Notes under the pieces: model-generated
Database searches by the model: none
Told to the model about the DNA's origin: nothing
The model's input: only the letters and a program-made list of their open reading frames with translations
Shown here: piece by piece, positions 53,641 through 62,441 of the stretch
Layout: every line of letters starts with the position of its first letter
How positions within the stretch are numbered: the first letter of the stretch is position 1
From: Nitrososphaerota archaeon
Lineage (GTDB): Archaea > Thermoproteota > Nitrososphaeria > Nitrososphaerales > Nitrosopumilaceae
Assembly: GCA_016201435.1 (NCBI GenBank)
Contig: JACQCT010000015.1
Location: 20,339-84,338, forward strand
DNA length: 64,000 nt
Direction of reading: 5' to 3'
Position numbers and translations under genes: made by a program

Positions 53641-54219
53641 TTGGCAAAACCAAAAATCCTTGCATTTGCAGGAAGCACTAGAACTGATTCATATAATAAA
53701 AAATTAGTCAAAATATCTTCTACTGGAGCAACAGAAGCAGGCGCAGATGTTACAGTAATTGATCTCCGGGATTTTCCAATGCCAATTTATGATGGCGATT
53801 TAGAGCAAAAAGATGAGCTTCCTTCTAATGCACGTAAGCTCAAGTACCTCATGTTATCACATCAAGGATTTCTTATTTCTTCACCAGAGTATAACAGCTC
53901 CATCTCAGCCGTTTTTAAAAATACGATTGATTGGACATCACGTCAATCAGAAGGTGAGATCCCTCTAGCTTGTTTTAAAAATAAGGTTGCAGGAATAATG
54001 AGTGCATCTCCAGGAATGCTTGGTGGTCTTAGAGGACTAGTTCATGTCAGGTCAATACTTGGAAACATTGGAGTCATTGTCATGCCAGATCAAATAACAA
54101 TAGCTAAAGCTTATGAGGCTTTCAATGAAGATGGTACATTAAAGGACAAAAAACAAGAAGACCAAGTCAAAAAGATTGGTGCTAATGTGGCTAAAATATT
54201 GTTAAAACTAAATGCATAA
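53641..54219 (+). CDS. NADPH-dependent FMN reductase family protein
   Basis: 192-residue flavodoxin-like fold. FMN-phosphate loop FAGSTRTDSYNKKL, the central ISSPEYNSSISAVFKNTIDW and GIMSASPGMLGGLRGL motifs match the NADPH-dependent FMN/quinone reductase family (ChrR/SsuE/azoreductase-like). Probably cytoplasmic, reducing FMN, quinones or metals. TTG start. Confidence 0.9.
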   Translation: MAKPKILAFAGSTRTDSYNKKLVKISSTGATEAGADVTVIDLRDFPMPIYDGDLEQKDELPSNARKLKYLMLSHQGFLISSPEYNSSISAVFKNTIDWTSRQSEGEIPLACFKNKVAGIMSASPGMLGGLRGLVHVRSILGNIGVIVMPDQITIAKAYEAFNEDGTLKDKKQEDQVKKIGANVAKILLKLNA

Positions 54220-54291
54220 AATCAAAATAAAAAATTAATGGATAAATTGGCTGTTTTCAACAACTAAATAATACTCGTTCCTAGGTATCTC

Positions 54292-54364
54292 GGATCGGTG
54301 GTCTAGCTGGTAGGATACCGCACTCACACTGCGGTGGTCAGGGGTTCAAATCCCTTCCGATCCA
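54292..54364 (+). tRNA. tRNA-Val (CAC)
   Basis: 73-nt cloverleaf: acceptor GGATCGG/CCGATCC, discriminator A, anticodon stem CCGCA/TGCGG around CTCACAC (anticodon CAC), T-arm AGGGG-TTCAAAT-CCCTT (one G-T pair). No intron, no encoded CCA. It precedes thrS. Confidence 0.95.
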
Positions 54365-54415
54365 TTTTTAATATTTTCATAACATTTAAGTCGATAACAA
54401 AAAAAGAATCAAAAT

Positions 54416-56263
54416 ATGCGCATATTACAACTTCATTGTGATAGTATTGAATTTACACCTGTAAAAAAGGAAATAAAGTCAGCTGAGGAGATTGTTCCTA
54501 CTTCCAAAAAAATAGACGAAGTTGTAGTGGCATTTGTAGCAATTGAAGATGGAGATAACTCCATTGTTGCAAAAAAAGCAATGTCTGAAATTATAGAATC
54601 AATGAAAAAAGTAGGATGCAAAAAATTATTGCTGTATCCATATGCACATCTTAGCTCAAAACTTGCATCTCCAAGCACTGCACTATCAATATTAAAAGAA
54701 ATGGAATCACTTGCCACGGATCTTGAAGTGTCAAGAGCTCCATTTGGGTGGACCAAATCCTACAAAATTCAAGTTAAAGGTCACCCATTGGCAGAAAACT
54801 CAAAAACAATCACTGCTGATGATAAAGATTCTACTTCAGATGCTGTCAAGGCAGAATCAAAAATCCAATCCTATTGGTATATTATGTCAACTGATGGAAA
54901 GATGCATAAAGTTGAGGAGTTTAATTTTGCAAAACATCCTAGCCTTGAAGTCTTAGCAAAATACGAATCTGCAAAAAAAAGATCTGTTGACGAACCTCCG
55001 CCACATGTTAGGTTGATGAAAAAGATGGCCATAGCTGATTACGAACCGGCATCAGATTCTGGAAACATGAGATTTTTTCCAAATGGAAGATTGATGAAAT
55101 CTCTCTTAGAGCGATATGTCACAGACAAGGTTATGGAATATGGAGGACTGGAAGTTGAGACGCCTATAATGTATGACTCTCATCATCCCAGTATGGAAAG
55201 CTATTTTCACAGATTTCCTGCAAGGCAATATAATATCAATTCCGAAGGAAAACAGCTCTTTTTACGATTTGCAGCTTGTTTTGGCCAATTTTTAATGGCA
55301 AAAGACTTTCAACTATCCTACAAAAACATGCCGCTAAAACTATACGAGTTGACAAGATATAGTTTCAGAAAAGAGCAATCAGGTGAGCTTGTAGGTCTAC
55401 GAAGACTGCGCGCATTTACAATGCCTGATTGTCATGCCATGTGTAAAGATATGGAACAAGCCAAAGAAGAATTCCGCAAAAGGTTTGATCTATCAAGAGA
55501 AGTTATCAAAGGTGTTGGTATGGAAGAGGCCGATCTTGAAATGGCAATTAGATTTACTGAAGAATTTTACAACGAAAACAAACCATTGATTGAAGAGCTT
55601 GTAAAAAAAATTGGAAAGCCAGTACTGGTTGAGATGTGGAAAGAGAGATTTTTCTATTTTGTACTAAAATGGGAATTTAATTATGTAGATAGTATGGGGA
55701 AGGCATCCGCATTATCTACAGATCAAATCGACGTTGAAAACGGTAAACGCTATGACATTGAGTTTATCGATGAAAATAACAAGCCGCTAAATCCAATCAT
55801 ATTACATAACTCTCCAAGCGGTGCCATTGAACGAGTAATTTATGCACTACTTGAAAAAGCTGCAAAAGACACCAGTGAAGGAAGAAAACCGCAATTTCCT
55901 TTATGGCTTGCACCAACACAGGTTAGACTCATCCCTGTAAAGCCAGAATTTCTCAATTATTGTGAAAAACTAGCAGAAAAAATATCAACAAATGATATAC
56001 GAGTAGATGTGGACGACAGAAACGAAAGCGTTGGAAAAAGTATTCGTGATGCAGAAACAGAATGGATAAGATACATCATAGTAATTGGTGAAAAAGAAGT
56101 GAATGCTGAGAAAATAGGCATAAGGGATAGGAAATCAGCTGACGCAAAGACTCTTTCAGTTGATGAATTGATAAAATCAATAAAAGAAGAAACTCTAGGA
56201 AAGCCGTTTATGGGATTAAACATGAACAAACATCTTTCAAAACGACCTCAAATTATGGTCTAA
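54416..56263 (+). CDS. thrS: Threonyl-tRNA synthetase, archaeal type
   Basis: Class II synthetase charging tRNA-Thr. N-terminal ~145 residues are the archaeal editing domain, related to D-aminoacyl-tRNA deacylases (LLLYPYAHLSSKLASPSTAL), which clears Ser-tRNA-Thr. The core has the zinc cysteine/histidines (RFAACFG, DCHAM), class II motifs (ELTRYSFRKEQSGEL) and the C-terminal anticodon domain (APTQVRLIPV). 615 residues, normal. Confidence 0.95.
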   Translation: MRILQLHCDSIEFTPVKKEIKSAEEIVPTSKKIDEVVVAFVAIEDGDNSIVAKKAMSEIIESMKKVGCKKLLLYPYAHLSSKLASPSTALSILKEMESLATDLEVSRAPFGWTKSYKIQVKGHPLAENSKTITADDKDSTSDAVKAESKIQSYWYIMSTDGKMHKVEEFNFAKHPSLEVLAKYESAKKRSVDEPPPHVRLMKKMAIADYEPASDSGNMRFFPNGRLMKSLLERYVTDKVMEYGGLEVETPIMYDSHHPSMESYFHRFPARQYNINSEGKQLFLRFAACFGQFLMAKDFQLSYKNMPLKLYELTRYSFRKEQSGELVGLRRLRAFTMPDCHAMCKDMEQAKEEFRKRFDLSREVIKGVGMEEADLEMAIRFTEEFYNENKPLIEELVKKIGKPVLVEMWKERFFYFVLKWEFNYVDSMGKASALSTDQIDVENGKRYDIEFIDENNKPLNPIILHNSPSGAIERVIYALLEKAAKDTSEGRKPQFPLWLAPTQVRLIPVKPEFLNYCEKLAEKISTNDIRVDVDDRNESVGKSIRDAETEWIRYIIVIGEKEVNAEKIGIRDRKSADAKTLSVDELIKSIKEETLGKPFMGLNMNKHLSKRPQIMV

Positions 56264-56301
56264 ATATAAAAAATTCTCTGTAACTATATTTCCTACTGCA
56301 A

Positions 56302-56532
56302 TCACGATGCGTCCCAATCTTTTGGGGAAATCTCAAGAGCCTTGTTAAAAGAGTCTATTGCTTCATCATATCTTCCCAAGCTTCTAAGAGCAACGCCTTT
56401 CTTGTTCCAAATGTCAGGGTCATTTGGATTAGATATCAGTATTTTTTCAAAACAACCAAGAGCTTCTTCATACTTACCGTCTTCCAAAAAATTCACTCCT
56501 TTTTTCAATATCTCTACTGTATCTGCATCCAT
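56302..56532 (-). CDS. Small TPR protein
   Basis: 76 residues consisting of two tetratricopeptide repeats (LKKGVNFLEDGKYEEALGCFEKILISNPNDP; IWNKKGVALRSLGRYDEAIDSFNKALEISP). A protein-interaction module; partner unknown. It follows the agmatinase-type gene on the same strand by 34 bases. Confidence 0.88.
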   Translation of the reverse strand: MDADTVEILKKGVNFLEDGKYEEALGCFEKILISNPNDPDIWNKKGVALRSLGRYDEAIDSFNKALEISPKDWDAS

Positions 56533-56566
56533 GTCTAGTATTGACCAGTCTTGCTTATTTTGTTTC

Positions 56567-57436
56567 TTAATGTGATATATTCATCGCAATGACTTCGGAC
56601 ATTATCTTTGCAGCCAGTGATGCAGTTGCACCGTTGTCGTATGGTGGACAAAGTTCCACTATATCCATACACGGTATCTTTTTTTCTTCTAAAGAATATA
56701 TCATATCAAAGAGTTCTCTTGAGGTGATGCCTAACGCTTCTGGATTTCCAACACCTGGCGCAAACGCAGGATCTAAAACATCCAAATCTACACTAAGATA
56801 AATTTTATCAAATGTAGAAACTGCATCTTTTACTAGTTTTGGGCCTTTTCCTTCACGAATATCTCTATCAGTAATGGTTCTAATTTTATGTTCTTCTTTG
56901 AATGCAAGCTCTTCTTTTACAAAAGATCTTGCACCAACATGAATGACATTTTCAGACCCACGTTTTTCAATTATTCTTCTAAGGTATGCTGCATGACTAA
57001 GTTTGATATCTGCATATTCATCTCGTAAATCATAATGTGCGTCAAAAACGATGTATCCAGTTTCTTTTGGAAAACTTGTGTATGTTCCATAAGTAATTGA
57101 ATGCTCTCCGCCTAAGATGATTAACTGTTTTTCTCTTTTAGAAAGTTCGGAAGTTATCTTTCCTACCATGTCTATCACTTCTGATGCAACAACGGTATGT
57201 CTTGTATTTCCAAGGTCTTCGATGTTTACACTTTCCAAATCAACGTTAAATCTAGTGGAAAATATCTCAATGTTGTTTAGTGCTAATCTTATTGCATCTG
57301 GGCCAAATCTGGTTCCGGGTCTAAAAGAATGGGTGGAATCAAATGGAACTCCATATACTATTGCAGAGATTTCGCTTTCTTCGTTGGGACTTGTGATCAA
57401 CGGATTTCTATTCATGTAAAGATCAAGGTAACTCAT
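56567..57436 (-). CDS. speB: Arginase/agmatinase-family ureohydrolase
   Basis: 289 residues, binuclear manganese enzyme. Ligands lie in LGGEHSITYG, FDAHYDLRDEY and SVDLDVLDPAFAPG. The size and the DAHYDLRD form fit archaeal agmatinases, which make putrescine from agmatine, but the family also contains arginases and guanidinobutyrases, so substrate is inferred. An internal SHAAYLRR replaces the SHGT of canonical agmatinase. Confidence 0.85.
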   Translation of the reverse strand: MSYLDLYMNRNPLITSPNEESEISAIVYGVPFDSTHSFRPGTRFGPDAIRLALNNIEIFSTRFNVDLESVNIEDLGNTRHTVVASEVIDMVGKITSELSKREKQLIILGGEHSITYGTYTSFPKETGYIVFDAHYDLRDEYADIKLSHAAYLRRIIEKRGSENVIHVGARSFVKEELAFKEEHKIRTITDRDIREGKGPKLVKDAVSTFDKIYLSVDLDVLDPAFAPGVGNPEALGITSRELFDMIYSLEEKKIPCMDIVELCPPYDNGATASLAAKIMSEVIAMNISH

Positions 57437-57524
57437 TTTACTAGATGGGCTCTTGGTATTACATCATATAATAGTATACCACGTAAATGTTTTTTAAAAT
57501 TGACATTAAGACAGACTAGATTCT

Positions 57525-57689
57525 TTAGTTGGCAATGGCATTGCCAGGAATGCTACATTTTGGATGTATCTGGAGTTCTCCAATTTTCCTACAATGTTGA
57601 CATTTGAATTGAATGCATTCTTTACAGTCTGGACAGGATTGAAATTCTTGCAATGTTTCTCCACATGACCTACATGAATCTTTTCGCAT
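57525..57689 (-). CDS. 54-residue zinc-ribbon protein
   Basis: Short frame read directly from the sequence: ATG at 57689-57687, TAA at 57527-57525. It has seven clustered cysteines (C6, C9, C19, C22, C25, C30, C33) plus C45 and two His, in paired CxxC form (SCRSCGE; SCPDCKEC; KCQHCRK). A TATA-like CTTATAAATT complement near 57710-57719 is about 26 nt upstream, as in other leaderless genes. Located just downstream of polB. Confidence 0.65.
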   Translation of the reverse strand: MRKDSCRSCGETLQEFQSCPDCKECIQFKCQHCRKIGELQIHPKCSIPGNAIAN

Positions 57690-57773
57690 ATTTATAAAAA
57701 TTACATGATCCTCTTATAAATTGTATGAATATTAGAATAACCTATTTGCACTCGCTTGTCTAAAACAATACAC

Positions 57774-60338
57774 TTAGTTCCAAAAGAACTGGTCTAGTCC
57801 TGTCTGCTTTGGTGCACCAATAAGGGTGGCAAAGTCAAGGTCCATCGACGAGAGTATTTGATCAAAAGTACTTTCCATAAACTCCATGTATTTAGCAGAA
57901 TCAATCTCGTCTGGTCTTGCTAGTTCAACTGGTTTGACTCCTGGCTTATTAATTATTTTCACATATGATATGATGTCACCCTTTTTTATTTCTCTTATTT
58001 GCTCTAAAAGTTTAGCTGCACGAATATGTTGTGGAATAGTCTTTACATATTCTGATGGGGCTTTACTTATCATTACATTAAATGCAAGTTCAACAAGTGG
58101 AATTTGTTTTGCTTTTAGTTTTTTTGCATAACCTGCTATCATATCACTAATTTTCTCTTTTGATTCAGTGAATTCTTGCGTTGTTTTTACTTTGGACAAA
58201 ATTTCTAAAATTTCATAAAACAGAGTTCTAATAAATGGAGGCGTGTGAGATTTTTTTCCAGTTAGGCCTTTGACATCAACTTTACCGTCTTTTTGTACTC
58301 CTAGATAGTTTTTCTTTCTTGTACTTAATACTACATATCGATATTCTTTGTCAAGATCTAAATCTACTCCAAATTGCTCTTTTGCCCAGCTTATTACTGT
58401 GTGAATCTGATCTTTTGTAGGGCCTTTTAGGAATAATGAATCGGTGTCACCGTATAATACTTCGATACCAACTGATTTACATTTTTCAATTGTTTCCAAA
58501 ATGGTATATCTGCCAACTGCTGTAGTTGCCTCTGCTACTGGTAAACAATAAAGTGGAAATATTTCTGCGCCCATAACACCATAGCTTGCATTGAGTATGA
58601 CTTTGAGCGCTTGGCTTACAACTGTATATAGCTGTTTTTGATCCTCATCAAGGGAAGGATTTTTTGCAAGACTTTTGTAATAGTTTACTCTCAAATCACG
58701 CAAAGAACCAATCAAAACTGCAGTAAGGCCATTTTTACGCGTGCATACCCAGTGGTTTGTCCCAGGAATGGTGTTTTTCTTACACTCATCATGAATACAT
58801 CGTACTGTCTCATAGGACAAATTTCGTACCTTGATTATACTAGGATACAGACTTGCAAAGTCCATTACTGATACATCAAAATGAATTCCAGCAGTTGGCT
58901 CTACAACTAATCCTCCGCGATATTTCTTGTCTTTGATGATTGCTTCTGTAGATGCAGATGGAGATTTTTGATCAAGTTCCTGTCTTTGAGGAATCAAAAA
59001 ATTGTGTTTTCTATGTTCAAAATAAAATAAACTACGAATCCATTGTGATACTCCCATTCTTGAAATGTCATCAACGGGCATTCTTGCAATTCTTGTTATG
59101 ACAACTAACAAATCCATTAACAAATCGTTGTTAAAGCTCGTCAAATTTTGTGTTAACTTTGCGTCATTGTAACAATAATTTGCAAGCTCGTATAATGAAA
59201 GATCATCAAGCCCACCATCATAATCTATTTTTGATTCATTTAACAATCCTTCTGCAACACTATTTAGCGAAAAATCATTATACTTGTGACTAAATGCGTA
59301 AATCTGAAACGAGCGGTTTGAAAACGTTCTGTACAAATCAATATGCACGCCGTGTTTTAGTGTGGCAGAGTCCCTCATCATAATTAGTGGAATTTCTTTA
59401 GAATCTATTCCTAGTCTTTCAGCTCTGTTGTAAATATATGGCATATCAAAATCATCGCCGTTGTAGGTAATTACAAACGGATAGTCAGTTAAAATCTTGA
59501 AAGTATCTCGTATCATTTCTTTTTCTTTATCTTCATCATAAAATGAAACTTTGATGTCAGACTCTAGCTCACTTTTTCCAGGCTGCTTGTCTTTTTTTTG
59601 TAACACAAAAACTTGCTTTAGACCATCGCTTCCAGAAAACCCAACGGCTGTAATTTTCTTATCAGCAATTTTTGCATCTGGAATTCTTCCTATTTCCGAC
59701 TCTACCTCAATATCAAAACTTACTCTTCTAATTTTTGGAATTGGCTGGTTTAGTAAATTTGCCCAATCTGATATGTGATTTTGAAACTCTTTAGAATCAA
59801 TAATTCCCATGTTTGTAACTTTGTCATACAATAATCCTTTTAGTGCAAGTTGAACTTCATCTGGAATTTTATAGCTGTATTCTTCTAACTTGCCATTTGT
59901 GATAGTATAGTATTTACCAACAATTAGAGAATAATCATAAAGATAATTCTCATAATATTTTATGTCAGATTCCCAAGTCTCAATTATGTTTCTAATGCTT
60001 TTGTCTGTCTGAGTACCACCTATGGCAAGTGGATCTGCAACTATGATTTTTGTCACATTAATTGTTCTGTCTTTGAGAAGATCTATTTTCTCAGTTTTTT
60101 TTAATTCCAGAACATCTTTTCTATCTGATAAAAATTTTAGTTCTTCAGGATCTAGTTTGGAATAACAATATGGTTTGTGGCCAGTATTGTCCGTCCACAA
60201 AAGAATTTTTTTTGAATTTGGTTCATAGAATTTAAGAACTACGGATTTTTTTTGACTGTCATATGTTGCAGAAACAAGTAATGCCGGTAGCATTGTTGTT
60301 GTTACTTCATCTACTGCACCAATGATATTTTGTTGCAT
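57774..60338 (-). CDS. polB: Family B DNA polymerase I
   Basis: Replicative/repair DNA polymerase of 854 residues. 3'-5' exonuclease motifs: SFDIEVESE (Exo I), TYNGDDFDMPY (Exo II), YCYNDAKLT (Exo III). Polymerase motifs: DFASLYPSI (A), KVILNASYGVMGA (B), LYGDTDSLF (C). All catalytic Asps are present. Carries a C-terminal DQFFWN-like PIP box (TGLDQFFWN) for clamp binding. The dCMP deaminase gene lies upstream on the same strand. Confidence 0.97.
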   Translation of the reverse strand: MQQNIIGAVDEVTTTMLPALLVSATYDSQKKSVVLKFYEPNSKKILLWTDNTGHKPYCYSKLDPEELKFLSDRKDVLELKKTEKIDLLKDRTINVTKIIVADPLAIGGTQTDKSIRNIIETWESDIKYYENYLYDYSLIVGKYYTITNGKLEEYSYKIPDEVQLALKGLLYDKVTNMGIIDSKEFQNHISDWANLLNQPIPKIRRVSFDIEVESEIGRIPDAKIADKKITAVGFSGSDGLKQVFVLQKKDKQPGKSELESDIKVSFYDEDKEKEMIRDTFKILTDYPFVITYNGDDFDMPYIYNRAERLGIDSKEIPLIMMRDSATLKHGVHIDLYRTFSNRSFQIYAFSHKYNDFSLNSVAEGLLNESKIDYDGGLDDLSLYELANYCYNDAKLTQNLTSFNNDLLMDLLVVITRIARMPVDDISRMGVSQWIRSLFYFEHRKHNFLIPQRQELDQKSPSASTEAIIKDKKYRGGLVVEPTAGIHFDVSVMDFASLYPSIIKVRNLSYETVRCIHDECKKNTIPGTNHWVCTRKNGLTAVLIGSLRDLRVNYYKSLAKNPSLDEDQKQLYTVVSQALKVILNASYGVMGAEIFPLYCLPVAEATTAVGRYTILETIEKCKSVGIEVLYGDTDSLFLKGPTKDQIHTVISWAKEQFGVDLDLDKEYRYVVLSTRKKNYLGVQKDGKVDVKGLTGKKSHTPPFIRTLFYEILEILSKVKTTQEFTESKEKISDMIAGYAKKLKAKQIPLVELAFNVMISKAPSEYVKTIPQHIRAAKLLEQIREIKKGDIISYVKIINKPGVKPVELARPDEIDSAKYMEFMESTFDQILSSMDLDFATLIGAPKQTGLDQFFWN

Positions 60339-60347
60339 ATGGTATAC

Positions 60348-60887
60348 CTAGTTTGTTGGAATAAGGTTCATTGCTGAATCCTCAAGCAGGATGTTTATCC
60401 AATATTGGATTTTTTTCTTATCTAAAATATCAACGTGGATTCCAGCTTCTTTTAAAAGATTAAAATCAGTTTCTGGATACGAATCAAGGCAGACAATGCG
60501 TCTAATTCCAATTGTAATTGCCATTTTGCTACATTCAAGACATGTTACAAAAGTAGTGTAAAGCGTGGTATCTTTTGTGCCAGAACCTACTCCAAGTATA
60601 GCACAATTCATTATGGCGTTTGCCTCAGCATGATTGCAAATACATCTGTCAAGTCCCTCTCCTGACTGTAATTTTCCCTCGCTGCGTAGGATGCATCGCT
60701 TACAGCCTCCCTCGTAGCAATTTGTCACACCAGGCGGAGTCCCATTATATCCAGTTGCTATTTGCCTATGATCACGTACTATTACAGCTCCCACCTGTCT
60801 TGTTATACAGTTTGAACGAAGCTTTGCCAATTCTGCCTGCAACATAAAATATTCATCCCATGTAGGACGCTCAAAGGGTTTGTTCAT
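60348..60887 (-). CDS. dCMP deaminase-family protein
   Basis: 179 residues with the zinc deaminase motif: HAEANAIM (His, Glu) and TCLECSKMAI (Cys-x-x-Cys), and an extra zinc-like set of cysteines in NCYEGGCKRC, as in the dCMP deaminase/ComEB group. It makes dUMP for dTTP synthesis, useful next to polB. Ends 9 bases before polB, so cotranscribed. The substrate assignment follows the family. Confidence 0.9.
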   Translation of the reverse strand: MNKPFERPTWDEYFMLQAELAKLRSNCITRQVGAVIVRDHRQIATGYNGTPPGVTNCYEGGCKRCILRSEGKLQSGEGLDRCICNHAEANAIMNCAILGVGSGTKDTTLYTTFVTCLECSKMAITIGIRRIVCLDSYPETDFNLLKEAGIHVDILDKKKIQYWINILLEDSAMNLIPTN

Positions 60888-60913
60888 ATTGATTTTATGT
60901 TTTAACTAGTACA

Positions 60914-62257
60914 TTATTGTTTAGCTTCTTTGAATTTGATAATCTTTCCTAGTGTGATGGTATCTAAATTTGATCTGATTTTACCTTCTTTAATTTTGGA
61001 AAACCATTCTTTTACTTTGGCAAACTTATTTTTTTCACCAATTATGTTTGATGCCAAAACCGAGTTGCTTGCCCACCATGAAATTGCAGATTGTATTACA
61101 TATTGTAAATCAGTATCTGTTATTATTGGCCAATGCTGGCTGACCATGGTTTCAAGTGGCAGGTCCTGAAGCCCTAATCGTTTTTTTATCATGTATAAAA
61201 TTTCTGTAAATCTAGAGGGGTCTTCAAATGCAGATATTGAAATTCGAATTTCAACACCATCCTGAATGCTTTTGTCATTATCTACAAAAGTTAGTTTTAC
61301 CGAGCCTTTCTTTCCTGATATGGTAAAATGTTCATTTTCACTTTCAATCTTACCACCAATTTCTGTAATTATGTTCAACATTGCTTGAAGGCGTTCTTTT
61401 TCTAAATTTTCAATTATTATTGGAGTTACCGAAGTTTTATCAAATAAAGATGTAATTGTCTCAGTAGATTTTATCAAGTCAATCTTGATGCATCCTAGTA
61501 TTGTTTTTACAATTTCATAGTCCTCATTTTCAAAAATTAACATTTCTGAAATTTTTTTATTTGTAGTCCCAAGTCTTCGCAAAATATTGAAAATCTCATC
61601 AGGAATGTTATTTAACTGCTTATTTTCAATAAATCCACGTTCATTTGTACTATCTGTTTTCCAGTATGCAGTAGCAGGTTCGGTAATGGTAGCCATGATG
61701 TTGTATGCGCCACGCTTTTCCATCGGTGCAAGTACTGGTAAATCATTATTCAAATAAGCACGAAAATAACTAGTTCCTTCAAAACTAGAACGTTTTAAAA
61801 TATTACCAAGATTGACTTTGGCAAAAAACTTTTCATTTTTTTGTTTGACTTTGATCATGTCCCAAGCCCTTGTTTTTGGATTAAACTCTTCCCATGATTC
61901 TAGGCTTGGAAGTTCAAACTCTTCAAGGGCTCCCAGTCTTCTTGATTCAGGTTTGTATAGTTTTGTCAAGACTTTCACGTGATCATCCAAAGTATGCATT
62001 GTAACACTGATTCCATATAATGAATCAAGAAACTCCTTTCTTTTTGACGAATCAACAACACATGTCCAGCGTCTGTCTATTAATCGCGGTCTTATTTCTA
62101 ATCTATTTAGAATTTTATCTAGTCTTGTTTGCTGTGTGAAATGTAATGGGCTGATTTTTGTAAATGTGTTTTTGTAGGTTTCACAAAGATTGGTCTTTCC
62201 TCGCTGAAAGCAAAGATCACAAAATTCAAGAGGCTCCAAATTTACATACCTCGACAA
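60914..62257 (-). CDS. Unrecognised 447-residue protein linked to replication/repair genes
   Basis: 447 residues, no signal or membrane helix. The N terminus has a zinc-like CDLCFQRGKTNLCE (C13, C16, C25). Middle and C-terminal parts are alpha/beta without a recognised motif; the tail has HWPIITDTDLQYVIQSAISWW and a basic end. Its position, 26 bases before the dCMP deaminase gene and upstream of polB, with a Hef helicase gene divergent, suggests a DNA-related job, but nothing in the protein proves it. Confidence 0.72.
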   Translation of the reverse strand: MSRYVNLEPLEFCDLCFQRGKTNLCETYKNTFTKISPLHFTQQTRLDKILNRLEIRPRLIDRRWTCVVDSSKRKEFLDSLYGISVTMHTLDDHVKVLTKLYKPESRRLGALEEFELPSLESWEEFNPKTRAWDMIKVKQKNEKFFAKVNLGNILKRSSFEGTSYFRAYLNNDLPVLAPMEKRGAYNIMATITEPATAYWKTDSTNERGFIENKQLNNIPDEIFNILRRLGTTNKKISEMLIFENEDYEIVKTILGCIKIDLIKSTETITSLFDKTSVTPIIIENLEKERLQAMLNIITEIGGKIESENEHFTISGKKGSVKLTFVDNDKSIQDGVEIRISISAFEDPSRFTEILYMIKKRLGLQDLPLETMVSQHWPIITDTDLQYVIQSAISWWASNSVLASNIIGEKNKFAKVKEWFSKIKEGKIRSNLDTITLGKIIKFKEAKQ

Positions 62258-62441
62258 GTTTCATAGTAAACGCGAGTTATTTAGCTAATTTCAATATTGT
62301 GAGAGTGTGATCTTGTTATGTTACAATTCATGTCTAATCTGTATTTTTATGATCGTTATAACCTCGTATTCATATACGTAGAATGTTGCAAAGATGAAAT
62401 TGAAAGAAACTTTTTACTTGTCCAAAAGAAGATGAAGTTAA

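Noticed and set aside
62394..62441. 13-codon ATG frame just before the Hef-type helicase gene
   Set aside because: Too short, with no motif; at most an upstream leader frame.
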